NCBI GenBank assembly: GCA_944472135.2
Contig: OX235262.1
Location: 66,960,887 to 67,024,886 of the forward strand
DNA from: Trichobilharzia regenti
Taxonomy: Eukaryota > Platyhelminthes > Trematoda > Strigeidida > Schistosomatidae
Reading direction: 5' to 3'
Length of the DNA: 64,000 bases
Part shown: positions 35,840 to 47,014 of the stretch, one piece after another
Numbering within the stretch: position 1 is the stretch's first letter
Layout: the number at the start of each line of letters is the position of its first letter
Translations under genes and position numbers: made by a program
The notes under the pieces: model-generated
The model's database searches: none
Seen by the model: only the letters and a program-made list of their open reading frames with translations
What the model was told of the DNA's origin: nothing

Positions 35840-36650
35840 TTATGTTCTTTGACCTGGATAGTTAATTTGCGAAGCATTCATAACCCTACTAGGAAACATC
35901 TTCAGCGCATTCTTCAATTTGAAGTGGGCTTTTAGATTTCTCCACGAGTTTATTAATCATCTCTCCTGGTGACCTTTGACGTGATTGGTTGTTTTTGTCT
36001 GTTTTTACACCTTCTAGGTTACTTGTATTGGAACTGGTTGTTTCTTTGACTTGAACTTTGACCCTTTCTGTGCGAGGTTTTCTTCTTATCGGTTGATAAA
36101 TTTTGTCTATCTCGATGTATCTATTGATTGATGGTTCACTGGAATACCAGACTTCTAAAAATTCTCTAGCATTTTTGTTGTTTCCTCTGTTTAATATTCT
36201 AACCTTGTCCCAGTCGAATTAATGTCCGTGGTTGTCTATATGTAGTGATATGAGGGAATGGATGTCATGTCCTTTGACGGCTAGCTTATGATCATGGATA
36301 CGAAGACGAAGGGGACGTCCACTTTGACCAATGTAGTGTTTTTTGCAGTTGTTACAATTTATTTTGTAGATGATGTTGGTTTCATCTTCTTTCGATGTTG
36401 AGTCTTTTGGTTGACATAGAGCCAGCTGAGTGAAGTGATCTTGTTGGTTTGTGTGAGACGTCAATTCCTAAAAGTTTGAAGAGTCTTGTTGTGATTTCTG
36501 AGATGTCCTTTATATATGGTAGGGTGATTTTCTTTGTACTTTCTCTTGGGGTCCTTTGGTTTGATAGGTTGGCTTGGCTGAAGACTACTGATGTGATATG
36601 GCTTATAATTGTTGTCAATAGCGCAGATGCATTCACTCTTTGTAATATTT
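35840..36650 (-). mobile_element. Penelope-like element fragment, GIY-YIG endonuclease (family 2)
   Basis: Minus-strand frames at 36,382-36,636 and 36,219-36,464 (frame-shifted with respect to one another) give a linker with ITLPYIKDISEI and GIDVSHKPT, followed by NIIYKINCNNCKKHYIGQSG. This is the Cys-rich lead and the GIY-YIG motif (as HYIGQSG) of a Penelope-like retrotransposon endonuclease. Beyond the stop at 36,219, relics of the C-terminal part (KNAREFLEVWYS, NRYIEIDKIYQ) continue to about 35,890. No reverse transcriptase part is present upstream. Dead copy. Confidence 0.8.
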
Positions 36651-36790
36651 TAGTTTCATTAAACCGTCATGTTTTTCTATTTTACTATTTTTTTTTACCG
36701 CATGTTTCTGCTTACTGTAGTTTTTTTTTTGAATGTCTGACTTTCTTCTCCCTTCCTCACCTCTGTGTGCTACATGGATTATGAATTTAA

Positions 36791-37158
36791 AGTCAATCTG
36801 AACGAAGAATATTCTTTTCAATCATTTCTCTTCAGGTTCTCACAATTATAAAATATAATATTTGTTGTCGTTACAATAATAATAGCCAGTTATCCGGTGG
36901 ATACATTTTTAACGTAGAATAACAGATTAGTTAACTTAGGGTGTCAAAATAAATAGTCGTATTTGTGCGACAAACGTGCTAGGCTGAAATCGATTACAAA
37001 ATATTGTAAAATGGGAATGGGAGACAATGGTGGTGATTAGTCATCATAGATAGCTTCGTGGAATGTGGGGTAGGAAAAATTGAGAAGTGAGTTTAAGGTT
37101 ATAAAAGGTGTCAGGTGAGTGGCTAGTACAAAATGGTCTGTATTAAACAGGAGACAGT
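36791..37158 (+). repeat. Repeat G, copy 2
   Basis: Near-identical to 30,109-30,468. With the inverted copy at 37,873-38,050 it encloses a ~700-base interval that holds a hammerhead SINE. It follows the Penelope-like endonuclease fragment at a distance of ~140 bases. Confidence 0.75.
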
Positions 37159-37254
37159 GTGACTGCAACAAGAGGTTCATAATGAAATAACGAATGTGTG
37201 AAATGAAACAGGCAGAGAGGCATATATTGAGAGAAGAGATAATATCAAATCCTC

Positions 37255-37660
37255 CATGCAATCAAACAAAATCCCTACAACAAACCAATACTTAAAAATT
37301 CATCTGATGCTCACTAGTGACTGGCCCTATTCAGGCAGTTAACCTGGGGTTCTAGTGGGAAGCCGTGACCAGTAGGGTACAGCAGGTTGAAGATGAGGCA
37401 GTAACTCATCGAAGAAGACATTGCGAAGTGGTCGCGCTATGTCGTGAACTGGCAGAAGTTAGAATTCAAGGACCATTGGATCGGGTCCCAGTGGCTCAAT
37501 GGTCTACGAGCTCGCCTTGTAACCAGAAGGTCCTGGGTTCGAATCCCGGTGGGTGCGTACTGCTGAAGAGTCCCAAACTAGGACGAAACAGCTGTCCAGT
37601 ACTCCCAGGTTTTCCAGTGGTTCTCTAACTGATGTCAGCTCATGATCAAATCCTCCATGC
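37255..37660 (+). mobile_element. SINE B, best copy, with intact hammerhead
   Basis: Starts in ATGCAATCAAACAAAATCCC. Body contains CATCGAAGAAGACATTGCG and GGCAGAAGTTAGAATTC. The tRNA-like head is at 37,485-37,550 with box A TGGCTCAATGG and box B GGGTTCGAATCCC. The hammerhead follows, then the tail CTCTAACTGATGTCAGCTCA. The order (tRNA-like region then hammerhead) is the same as in Sm-alpha but the sequence is distinct. Confidence 0.75.
37557..37602 (+). ncRNA. Hammerhead ribozyme, complete consensus (SINE B)
   Basis: Every conserved element is present. Stem I is GTACTG (37,557-37,562) with CAGTAC (37,597-37,602), 6 of 6 pairs. The core is CTGAAGA (37,563-37,569). Stem II is GTCC/GGAC around CAAACTA, then GAAA (37,585-37,588). 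Stem III is the self-complementary CAGCTG (37,589-37,594), and the GTC cleavage triplet ends at 37,596. It is a type I hammerhead with a minimal stem III, as in retrozymes, where dimers are the active form. It lies sense to the host gene in intron 6. Confidence 0.9.
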
Positions 37661-37872
37661 AATATTACTAATAATAAGTCCGGATAGTATAAATGGAAAA
37701 TTCGGTAGTCTTGAGAGAATGTTTACATGAAGGGCATAAATTATGTGGAATAATAATAATAATTGTAAGAATAAGCAAAGGAAAAAAACCAAGAGGGAGA
37801 AGTTTTGGTGATAAGATGAATCATCAATCCAAGTTTGGCCAAGGTAGGAATAGCGTCTGGACGTGTTTTTCT

Positions 37873-38050
37873 CATAAATACGACTATTTACTTTGACACC
37901 CTACGATAACTAATCTGTTATTCTACGTTAAAAAATCTATCCGCCGCATAACTGGCCATTATTGTAACGACGATAGATATTATATTTTATAATTGTAAGA
38001 ACCTGAAGAGAAATGATTGAAAAGAATATTCTTCGTTCAGATTGACTTTT
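37873..38050 (-). repeat. Repeat G, copy 3, inverted
   Basis: Reverse complement of the first ~180 bases of repeat G, over 90% alike by eye. Forms a long inverted repeat with 36,791-36,985. Confidence 0.75.
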
Positions 38051-38637
38051 AATCCATAATATGGGAATATTTCACACTATATGGATTATGACAGCCTGAA
38101 CGGGTGCACTTCTCTATGCACAGTTCTGCGTTGAAACTCCACCAATCAGTCAATCTTCTTTTTTTACGCATTTCTAAAACATTACCATTTTTATCATCAT
38201 TAACATTATCTCTCCAATCTACATTGATATGTGGAATTCTACTTTTTATGCATATTACTATTAGTAAGTAATCTGTCATAATAGATAACACTTCATATTC
38301 AGTGTGAACGTGGATTCTAATGTATGTGTGCGTATGTACACACACATACATACATACATATCCACTACATTGTAGTGGATATGAATAAAACTCATAAGTA
38401 ATCATTATTACTTATCATCATCGTCATTTTGTGGTATACATTTTGTTCTCTCTCATTTAGATTATTTCCATTCAATTAACATTAATATTTTTTCACTTTC
38501 TCATGCATATATCCTGAAAAGTATTCATATTTCATATATGATTTTGTGTTTAAATTAACCATTGTCATTCTTTTATAGACTAACACCTGTTTTATTTATC
38601 TTAACTCCTCTTTTTCCTTCTCTAACTATCCGTTCAG

Positions 38638-39609
38638 ATTCATCAATGAATGAATCGTCAAATAATAAACCTATAACTATAACACCAAAATCGAAAAATA
38701 TTGATGCAAATGGTGGTGTTATATTCAATCGTACAGGATCACAAACAAGTAATTTAATCCTGGTTGATAGACGTAGTGGTCGTCGGGATCGTATAAAACG
38801 ACCTGAAGTATTAGGAAGATCAGATTCATTGAGTAGTTCCACTTTAGAAGTATCATCTCATATGGAGGCAAAGAATAATCCAGGAAATGCTGCACTAGTC
38901 ATCAATTCAAATGTCAATGGTGGTTTAAACAAGAATCAAGGTAAACTCGTCGTAACTAATTCTAATGATTCACCTGTGTATGATGAAACTATTAAAAGTC
39001 CTGTTACAATAAAAGTTTCAAAGGCTATTCATTCTGAGCCTACACATTTTATTCGTGTTGGTTCACAAAAGAGTGAGTTACTGCTACAAGATCGACGTAG
39101 CAAACGAGGTAATCGTCGTTTGCCAGTCAAAATGGTGGGAAATGATGCTGAAGAAGTAGACAGTTCATCACATGACTTACAAAAGTTGAATTCAACATCT
39201 ATAGTTTCGTCGACTAAGTCTACAAACGATACTAATTTTATGGACAATCAGTTATTTTTGAATAAGCCAGAAAAGAATATAGTTAAAACGGAAATCTCTT
39301 CTCCTGATCTTCTGTCAGAAGCTTCTCAATTCAATCCACTTTCTGATACTTATGATATTTCGACTCCATTATCTCTTTGTGAGGAATTTTCTGATCAGCT
39401 AACAGAATCACAAATGAATTATTCTAGTACAATAAATGGAAAGATGATGTCAAGCGAAGTTTTACCTCCACTAACTAAAACACCATTAACTTATGGGAAT
39501 TTCAGTGATTCAATTGATGAAGTACATACTTGTTCAACTACTCAAAAGTCTTCCGATCACTTTGGAACTCTGATTAACGAACAGCGAGATACTATCTCAG
39601 CGAACGCTG
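38638..39609 (+). CDS. C2/TIG protein, exon 7 (low-complexity region, GSQ/DRRS motif twice)
   Basis: The acceptor follows a long pyrimidine tract ending CCGTTCAG, in phase with exon 6. The frame is also open for 76 bases upstream, but that is the pyrimidine tract. The 324-codon peptide is Ser, Asn and Thr-rich and probably disordered. It contains a basic motif twice, at 38,724-38,792 and 39,048-39,116, with pattern FxRxGSQxSxLxLxDRRS; a third of the exon lies between the copies. The second part has an FNPL (39,331 region) and acidic clusters. I place the donor at GCTG|GTTGGA because its phase matches exon 8; the site is weak. The frame runs on to a stop at 39,671 in a purine-rich stretch. Confidence 0.75.
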
Positions 39610-39700
39610 GTTGGAAAGAAAAAGGAGAAGAAAAAGAGGAAGAAGCATACTTATGTTCGTTAGTTCTTTAGATAATTTTTCTTCTGTATATACTATAGAG

Positions 39701-39930
39701 TGCGTCGGTGGCATAGCGGTTAGGACACTCGCCGACCATGCACATGGTGCGGGGTTCGATCCTCGGTTGACACACTCCTTTACCTCGCTAAGCCAGAAAT
39801 AATTCTGGTAAAGAGGAAAGGTTGGACATGGAGCTAGCAACTCCATCCTGTAAAATTAAACACTGCTACAGAAACTTCAAGCCACTAGCTTTAGGCCCTA
39901 TGTTTCACTGGGGAACGTGAAGGAAAAAAA
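39701..39930 (+). mobile_element. SINE C, sense
   Basis: Head with GCGTCGGTGGCATAGCGG and box B GGTTCGATCC, body, tail CCCTATGTTTCACTGGGGAAC and AAGGAAAAAAAA. Lies ~90 bases after the exon 7 donor. Confidence 0.85.
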
Positions 39931-40489
39931 ATACTATGGAAGTAGTCTGAGGGATATTCGCCTTCATAAATTGAAAGCCTACAATTTACTTTATTTAAAA
40001 AGCAGTAAACCGATCAGAACTGGATGAGCAAAGTAAAAATCAAGTTATAAGTCATTACTACAGATAATATAAAACAAACAGAAAGGAATATCTCAAAACT
40101 CATACATAAAACTACTTGTTGTAGTTAGAATTGCTCGCTTTACCACGCACAGAAAAGTCATATGACTAGATGAAAAACGAATAAGTCAAGGTTGACTGGA
40201 TGTTCCGAAGTTGGAAATAGATATATTCTGTATTGAGTCACTTGTTTAGGCAGTTAGCTTCGAATCACTGAGTCACGGGTTCAAACTGTGTTTCACTTAC
40301 CTAGATTTAGACATGATATGAATGGATCATTGCAAAATGTTTGTTGAATAATGAGCTTCTATAAGTCGACCCCCTACTATCTTAAAAATTCCAGTCAAGT
40401 TAGCTTACTCTGTCCTAAATTTAACAGACTAACAGTCAGTTTTAGAATTACTGGTACGTCCCTGTAACTTTTATAGGAAATAGATAGTT

Positions 40490-40730
40490 TCTATGACTCG
40501 GGTTCAAGTCTCAGAAGGGACATGAGTTCTTCCAAAATTGCAGATAGGTTTTGCTAACGAGTACCGACAACTACGAAATCTGGGTCCAAGGCTGTCTGCC
40601 GACCGGTTGTTACCATCTCACAACAGTTCATAGTGTATCGTGATAGTGAGCCACCTAGCTTGGTGGGTACAATGCAAACGTAGGTGATGATCTATCGTTT
40701 CTAATTAGGTCTGAAAAATTTGAATTTCAC
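40490..40730 (+). mobile_element. SINE E, 5'-truncated
   Basis: Starts inside the tRNA-like head (GGGTTCAAGTCTCAGAAGGG) and runs through the GCCACCTAGCTTGGTGGG block. The sequence following it (40,855-41,100) holds decayed antisense SINE B (AGTTAGAGAACAACTGG). Confidence 0.55.
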
Positions 40731-41100
40731 TAGCTTTTAAAAAAAGGTGATGATATAACTCATTGTGTATTAGAATGTTCAAAATAAATTTGTCCACATT
40801 CACTTGAAAATCATACGATCCTAAGGGTGAGAGTGTATGGATTTTACCATGAACCCCCACCAGTTAGAGAACAACTGGAAATTACTGGGCATTTGTCTGG
40901 CAATAGTTTGAGAACCTACACATGCGGGCAACTATTATCTCAGTATAGGTCAGTCGTAAAACCTCTTAGTCAAGAACCAGTTTTAGCTTCTGTTGGTCCT
41001 CATCGCACAACCAGCGCCATCGAATGCTATCTGTGAATATCCATTCGCATACCCAACTCGATGGACTGCATCGATCACAATTTCTTATGGGAGCTTCAGA

Positions 41101-42555
41101 ACGTCTATCCCCTAACACATTTTACCTAACCTAACTCAGTTCCATATTATTTTAATAAATTCTCTCATTCAGTAACTGAGTCGATCATACGATACTGCTT
41201 TTATAACATGAAATGTTTAATATTTGCTCTATTACCTTGTTTTCCTAACATCATTCAATATTCTATGGTATAAGTTTAATGTTTGCTCACTTCTAACAGT
41301 CATCACTGACTGGAATTTCTTAATAAATATATAACCCTCATTACACCAACATTAAAATAAGATCTTCGGCTAAGAAAGTTCTTCTTGTAAAGTTATCCTT
41401 TTCAAAGGTGTATAATCATCTATATTTGTTTTAGAATGGGTTATGACAAACTTGTTTGCATCTATTGTAAGCTACAATCTTGACAGTTACTGAAAATTTC
41501 ACAGTGAAATATTAGTGGTTATACTATGTATAACTTGTAAGTCGATTGGAAAATTCAGGGTTCATCAGTATGCAGGGTCATCGGTAGTCGTCACTTTTGT
41601 ATACACGAAAATAACCAACATGTTTATAACAGCTTATTTATTTGTTACATATATCTGAATATTTGGTTGGCAGCTAACTAAATATAGTATGGGGCTGTTG
41701 CCCATTAGACTAGGCAGTGGACCTCCAACTACTAGGTCACAGGTTCAGACGGTCAGATAGTATCACTAGCCCTTACTCAACAAGTGTATCTCACTACCTC
41801 ACAACTGCATGGTATTGCTAGTGATTGTTGAGTTAGTTGATAAACTGAATAGTTGCTGATAGCTAAACACAATCCCAAGGTTCCTAAACGCATAAATATT
41901 TATTAAATGTCCGCTGTTTGTAATTGATACACATAAAACTTTGCGCCTTAATCCTGCATTGCCTAAATAAATGGTAGTTCGGCCTCTACCAGTTGGTGTT
42001 CTGTCTTTAATAGCTATATTTCCAGTCATTATGAAACATTAGATCAGTGCACATTACACTTAATGAGCAAATAGATATTTTTGTATAACTAGTTTTACAG
42101 TTTTACAGAATTAAATTCAGTCACCCGTAGTTATGCAACGTAGGACTTCAGGAACTAAGCGAATTATTTCTGATGTAGCTCCACAAGTAAGTGGAATGAT
42201 CAACCTTCACGAATATTTTAACTTTTTTGTGTCAGATAGGGTGTCGGTACAAATAAATCCTGAAAAAAATGACTGGAACTCGAAAAATCAGAACAGCATC
42301 TCATACATGCCTTCTCGAAGTTCTATTCAAAGTGTTCTACAGACACCATTACCAATTTCTTTTAAGGTCAATTTTTGTGCGAACTAAGGCTAAATTTTTA
42401 ACTAACACACAACTGTATCTACTGTAAATCTAAGTGAAAATGGTAAAAATGATGAACATCACTCAGTGTAAACATCATAAAGACTAGTTTACAGTAAGCT
42501 CTGAGAAGACTGTGACTACTAAATTGTGACAATATTCATTCAGACATCTAGAAAA
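41101..42555. other. Intronic stretch, nothing firmly recognised
   Basis: An 84-codon + frame at 42,133-42,387 starts with a basic stretch (MQRRTSGTKR) but has no family features or good splice sites. A tRNA-like decayed segment lies at 41,695-41,765. Confidence 0.3.
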
Positions 42556-42610
42556 AACCAGAAAATTGAATAAGAATATCCTTTTCGATAATTTCCTCTT
42601 CTGGCCCTAC

Positions 42611-42650
<40 letters not shown>

Positions 42651-43430
42651 GAGGAACTTAATAATATTAAAAGGTTGCTGAGTGAAAATGGTTATCCAGA
42701 AAAGTTCATTGATAAGAATATGAATCGAAAATCAAGGCAGCCCAAAGTACCAACAGTTCCTAAAAAGGCCTTATTCTTACAAATTCAATCCCTCGGGGAT
42801 AACATCAGCGAGATACTAACACAACGCCTTAGGAATGCCGTAAAAACATCATTCCCTGCCGCCAAACTACGCTGTCTTCAAAGCAACCCTGCTATTTTTC
42901 TTTCGGAAGCAAAAGATAAACTGCCTAACGTCACCTCTTCCATGTGTATCTACCATTCTGACTGCTCCACTGGAGCCAGTTACACAGGCTGTATAATTAG
43001 GCGTGTTTTTCGTTGGATTTCCGAACATCACCCTGCATAGTGGTTAAGTAAAGGACAAACAAATTCCATTCATAGACATATTTTGTTTCATATTATGGAT
43101 ACAGAACACAAGATTGATGTTAACGAGGCTTTCAAAGTCATTTACTGCATATCAACAAATCTTAACTTCACCTTAAGAGTTCGTTTACTAAATATTGCTG
43201 AGGCCGTTGGGATCCATATTAAGAAGACTAATTTATCTGTCCAAAAGAAGCTAGTTCAGACATTGTCCTTACTCTGGCCATCAAGGTTCGAACGATCCTC
43301 AATTTTTTGTAGAAATTTCCTTGATTTTAGTTGATATTCTGTTTACTATTATATTTGTGTGCTTATTATAATTTATGCGTCTTTAATGAACTGTAACTCC
43401 ATTGATCTTACTTAACAAATCGATATTATT
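42556..43430 (+). mobile_element. Penelope-like element fragment (family 1), sense
   Basis: Begins with the terminal block (GAATATCCTTTTCGATAATTTCC) and an (AT)n run at 42,613-42,648. An endonuclease-region frame runs 42,675-43,040: FLQIQSLGDNISEILTQRLR, KLRCLQSNPA, KDKLPNVTSSMCIYHSDC, ASYTGCIIRR and SEHHPA. After a stop the frame continues to about 43,334 with NLNFTLRVRLLNIAEAVGIH. This is the C-terminal GIY-YIG region of a Penelope-like polyprotein. Compared with the copy at 56,755-57,475, the stop is a TAG where that copy has TGG. No RT domain. Confidence 0.75.
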
Positions 43431-43439
43431 CAAAAATCA

Positions 43440-44110
43440 CTAATATTTGCAATTAATAGTGTTCTGTGAGCTAGTTGGTTTAGTTGCGGAGCTTTCGCCG
43501 TCCTTCTAGACAACATCTTCAGCGCAGTATTTAGCATAAAGTGAAATCATTTAAATTTTTCTTCATGAGTGATATAATTGCGTCTCCCGGTAACCATCTT
43601 TACATATGTATTGACCGTTTTCTATTGACTTGGATTTTAAACTTTCTGGTCATCTGATTTACTTTTTATTAGTTGGTATATTTCGTCTATATTAACGTGT
43701 TTGTTAATTGCATATTCGATTGAGTACCAGGCTTCTAGGAATTCCCTGGCACTTTTGGTGTTTCCTCTGTCTAAGCTTTCGACATTTTCCCAATCAAATT
43801 GGTGTCCATATTTGTCTACATGCATTGATACTAAAGAATTTATATCATGTCTTTTCACGGCTGACTTGTATTCTTGGATTCTTATTCGAAGAGGGCGCCC
43901 ACTTTGGCCGATGTAATGTTTGTTACAGCTCATACAATTTATTTTGCAAATGGTATTAATTTTATCTCCTTTTTCTATTGGATTGTTATCGACTACTTGC
44001 TATTCTAGAATATCCTATGTATGTAAACATATATATAATTGTAGAGCGACAAGAGGAAATTATCGAAAAGAATATTCTTTGCTCAATCATTTTGGTTTTT
44101 TACTAAATTG
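43440..44110 (-). mobile_element. Penelope-like element fragment (family 2), antisense
   Basis: Minus frame 43,637-43,980 gives GDKINTICKINC, CNKHYIGQSGRPLRIRIQE, HDINSLVSMHVDKYGH, ARE-FLEAWYS and HVNIDEIYQLI. This is an unbroken GIY-YIG endonuclease C-terminus ending in a stop. Downstream (43,440-43,636) is a 3' tail shared with 35,850-35,930. Upstream (43,990-44,110) is the terminal block with AAGAATATTCTTTGCTC. It lies tail-to-tail with the family 1 fragment at 42,556-43,430. Confidence 0.8.
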
Positions 44111-45420
44111 TGCACAGGCACGAAATATGTTCTACTAACTCAGTGTCCCTATCAATCTCCCAACATTCAGGTAATATTTGAAGTCCATTTCATTCACCTC
44201 GAATCCCCCTTAATGCGTAGCTAGACAACAGGTTACTTTAAAGCCTAAAATTTTAGATAATATTCTTGTTAATGTAATTCCCTTTTTAGTTATTATAACT
44301 AAGTGTTTTCGTTTTATGTGACACTGAAGCATTAAACAACTTGGAAATCAGTAGGGGAGAGGTGTGTTTGACTTATAGCTTTTGGCGCTACTACTTAAGT
44401 GAATCTAATTATTTTAAACTTATATTTTCACTTATTTATATATATATATATACGCTATTTATGGTGTTATATACTACTAATTGATTGAGATAACTAGTTC
44501 TATATCATTCACATCAACCTGTAGTGCTTCCTACCCATGTCGAAGTGATCTAAACATTGGACGGTCGTTTCGCATATTTGGGGTCGAGCTCATTATCTGT
44601 AGACCAGGTATGAATCAAACCAGAGAGTATAAATCAGTTCAAACTGGCATGAATTATATACAGCTACTTATATCAACCAATCAGTAGTATATAGTATCAT
44701 TCGTTTATGCTCGCTTTGTTGATCACCATTCATGCTATGAAGCAGATCAGATAATGTGGTCTGAATAAATTCAGCATCCAAAAGAAATCATGGTGAAATT
44801 TCACCCTGAACTGCTGTAATGTAAAAATAATTATCTTGTGTGTGTGTGTGTGTGTCCATATTGCATACTTTATTGTGACTAAAGAGTAGCTGTAAGCCTG
44901 TTAAGTAGATCTGTTTTACAATTATCGACCCAGGAGACAGTTTTACGAAATTTTTTCGCTAGATCTTTCTCTATTTACCTTACTTGTAGAATGATAACAC
45001 GGATCAGTGTGAATGTGATAGTTTATCATGAGGATGGATTCAGTTGTTTTTGTTTTTTCGCATTTGCATAGTTATTGATCAGTAAGGCGTGTTTATAGAG
45101 AAAGTAATTCGTGTTACTTGAGACATCGTATAAATGTGAACTTAAATTTCTATTCAGGTCACAAATGTGAATGAATACTTAATTTAAAAAAGTTTAAATA
45201 AAATTTAATTTTTAAAAGAATGATAATAAATGAAGTTACTTTTTATCGTTGTGTTAGTACTGATCATATTTAACGATCATTCATTACTGTTATAAGGGAT
45301 AGTTTCAAATAAGAGAATAGTAGAAACCAGAGTTTCAACTGTTTAATAATAATAATAATGGTTTTATTTCAGGTTAGACCGTGGATTGATATCAGCTAGA
45401 GAATCATTGGAAACCAGAGA

Positions 45421-45475
45421 GTACTGAACAGCAAGATGTTTCGTCCTAGTAGATGCCTCTTCATCAGAACGCACC
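45421..45475 (-). ncRNA. Hammerhead relic (left half of inverted SINE B)
   Basis: Minus strand: ATGAAGA core, a lengthened stem II ending TAGGAC, GAAA and CATCTTGCTG. Core C3 is changed and the stem II first strand is lost. Confidence 0.55.
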
Positions 45476-45606
45476 CACCGGTTCTTGAGCCCAAGACTTT
45501 CCGGCTGTAAAGCAAGCTCGTATGCCATTGGATGGTTTCTCAGTGGCCTAATGGTATACGAGCTTGCCTTATAATCGGAATGTCCTGGCTCCGAAACCCA
45601 GTGAAT

Positions 45607-45655
45607 GGGTGCTGCCGATTATCCCCAAGCTAGGACGAAACAGCTGTCCAGTACT
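45607..45655 (+). ncRNA. Hammerhead relic (right half of inverted SINE B)
   Basis: 3' half is perfect (GGACGAAACAGCTGTC followed by CAGTAC), but the first core strand reads CCGATTA instead of CTGAAGA. Inactive alone. Confidence 0.6.
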
Positions 45656-46284
45656 TTCTGGTTTCCAGTAGTTCTCTAGCTGTTATCTGTCTGTAGTCTA
45701 ACCTGAAATAAACAGAATCCCTACAAACTAATTCTTGAAAATAATTTTATTCTAAGTAGTGTCTATATAATGTACAGAATTTTCAGTGGGATTTATTGCG
45801 TAATACTTCCTCTTCGTCTGGCGTCTTTAAGCAAAATGGTAATTGACAAAAGATAGCATGACACATTACTGTCTGATCTTAAGTGATATGCTATTTCTTC
45901 TTCGCCTCTTTCGAGAGATGCACAACATTTGGTTGAAAGCCAATTAAAAGTAGTGCAGGAGAACATTTTGAGATTCAAAGACATAACTCAATAATTGAAG
46001 ACTGCAGGTAGTTATTTTCATTTCTGAAGCAGTGGTAGTTTGCAATATAAACATCAGGAATAGTTATCTCATGTATTGGGTTACGATGAGACCCAAATTT
46101 AGTTGAAAATTGCGAATCAGTAGGTCGTAGACATTTTAAATACTCGTGAGAGTATATAATACTATTGGAGGTTATATTTTAACTGATTAAAGCATACGGC
46201 ATAAGAGAAATAATATGCGATATAATGATTGAGCTCTTTGGTAGCCCAAGTTTTAATCAGAGTGCAGATAGTAATAGCAACTCA

Positions 46285-46520
46285 ATTTGTATTATGCCCT
46301 TGGGATCCGAGTGGAATATAGGGCTTCAACAGCACAACCATTTTTCGTCCTGTTGTTTGCACTCCTCTTCATGTAACTGCATAATTGCCCATAGTCTCTC
46401 GACTCCTCCTTACACGATCTCCTCCATGTCACTCTCGCACTGACGCCCCACTTGTCGTTTCCCATTCGGATTCCAATCTAGTGGTGGCCTGGAGCTCAGT
46501 ATGTATCCAATCCATAGAAC
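46285..46520 (-). mobile_element. RTE-type LINE 3' end, antisense, old
   Basis: Complement encodes LESEWETTSGAS and WHGGDRVRRS-like blocks corresponding to the WNPKGRRR / TWRRSCEEE C-terminal region, then a CCCTATATTCCACT tail. Frame-shifted. Confidence 0.6.
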
Positions 46521-46654
46521 CTATCAAAAAAGTATAACTGCTTAATGTTATACTTTTCGTATTATCACCAAAAGAACAAGCAGAAAATATAAGAATCAAA
46601 CAGGAAAAAACCAAGCTTATTTGATGAGGAAGACTAAAATCTAATGAAATGATT

Positions 46655-46870
46655 TTATTTCCATTCTTTTGCGTCCGAAGGCAAAAATAGGGCTTTAAGT
46701 TCTGACGTTTCAGTAGCAAGATGAGGTTAATAGCCTCATTCTCAACCTTCTCCCTTTTCGACGTTTAGAAGTAGCTAGTAAACTCGGTGCAGTTTAGGAG
46801 TGCGCCGGCTGGCAGTCGAACCGGGACAACCTGCGGTATGGTTAGTGAGTATTCTACCATTGAACTCTCG
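46655..46870 (-). mobile_element. SINE C, antisense
   Basis: Tail complement near 46,665-46,710, body, box B complement GCAGTCGAACCGGG near 46,812. Confidence 0.65.
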
Positions 46871-47014
46871 ATACAATAAAAAAAATTTGTAGTAGTAAAA
46901 AGCACTATGAGCACATCTGGATCTTTATACTGCCATCGGGATCATATATCTTGATAAACAAATGATAGTTTCCAAAGTTAATGGACATTTTTAACTTCCT
47001 CACCAACATTTACC

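Larger units (their letters stand above)
19888..38637 (+). other. Giant intron 6 (18,750 bp), filled with retroelements
   Basis: Donor GTAAGT at 19,888. The acceptor at 38,636-38,637 follows a long pyrimidine tract with a CTAAC branch-like motif. The phase agrees with both flanking exons. It is filled with the LINEs, SINEs, hammerhead repeats and Penelope-like fragments listed separately. Confidence 0.65.
45357..45720. mobile_element. SINE B inverted dimer
   Basis: An antisense copy (45,361-45,535) and a sense copy (45,535-45,716) meet head to head. The outer ends are perfect inverses (TTATTTCAGGTTAGAC at 45,365 and GTCTAACCTGAAATAA at 45,697). Each half has its own tRNA-like segment and hammerhead. 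The whole could fold into a ~180-bp hairpin. Confidence 0.75.

Noticed and set aside
38562..38637. In-frame ATG at 38,562 as a gene start for the 369-codon frame
   Set aside because: The first 25 codons are a pyrimidine tract with a branch-like CTAAC and an excellent acceptor, and the phase at 38,638 joins exon 6. It is an internal exon.
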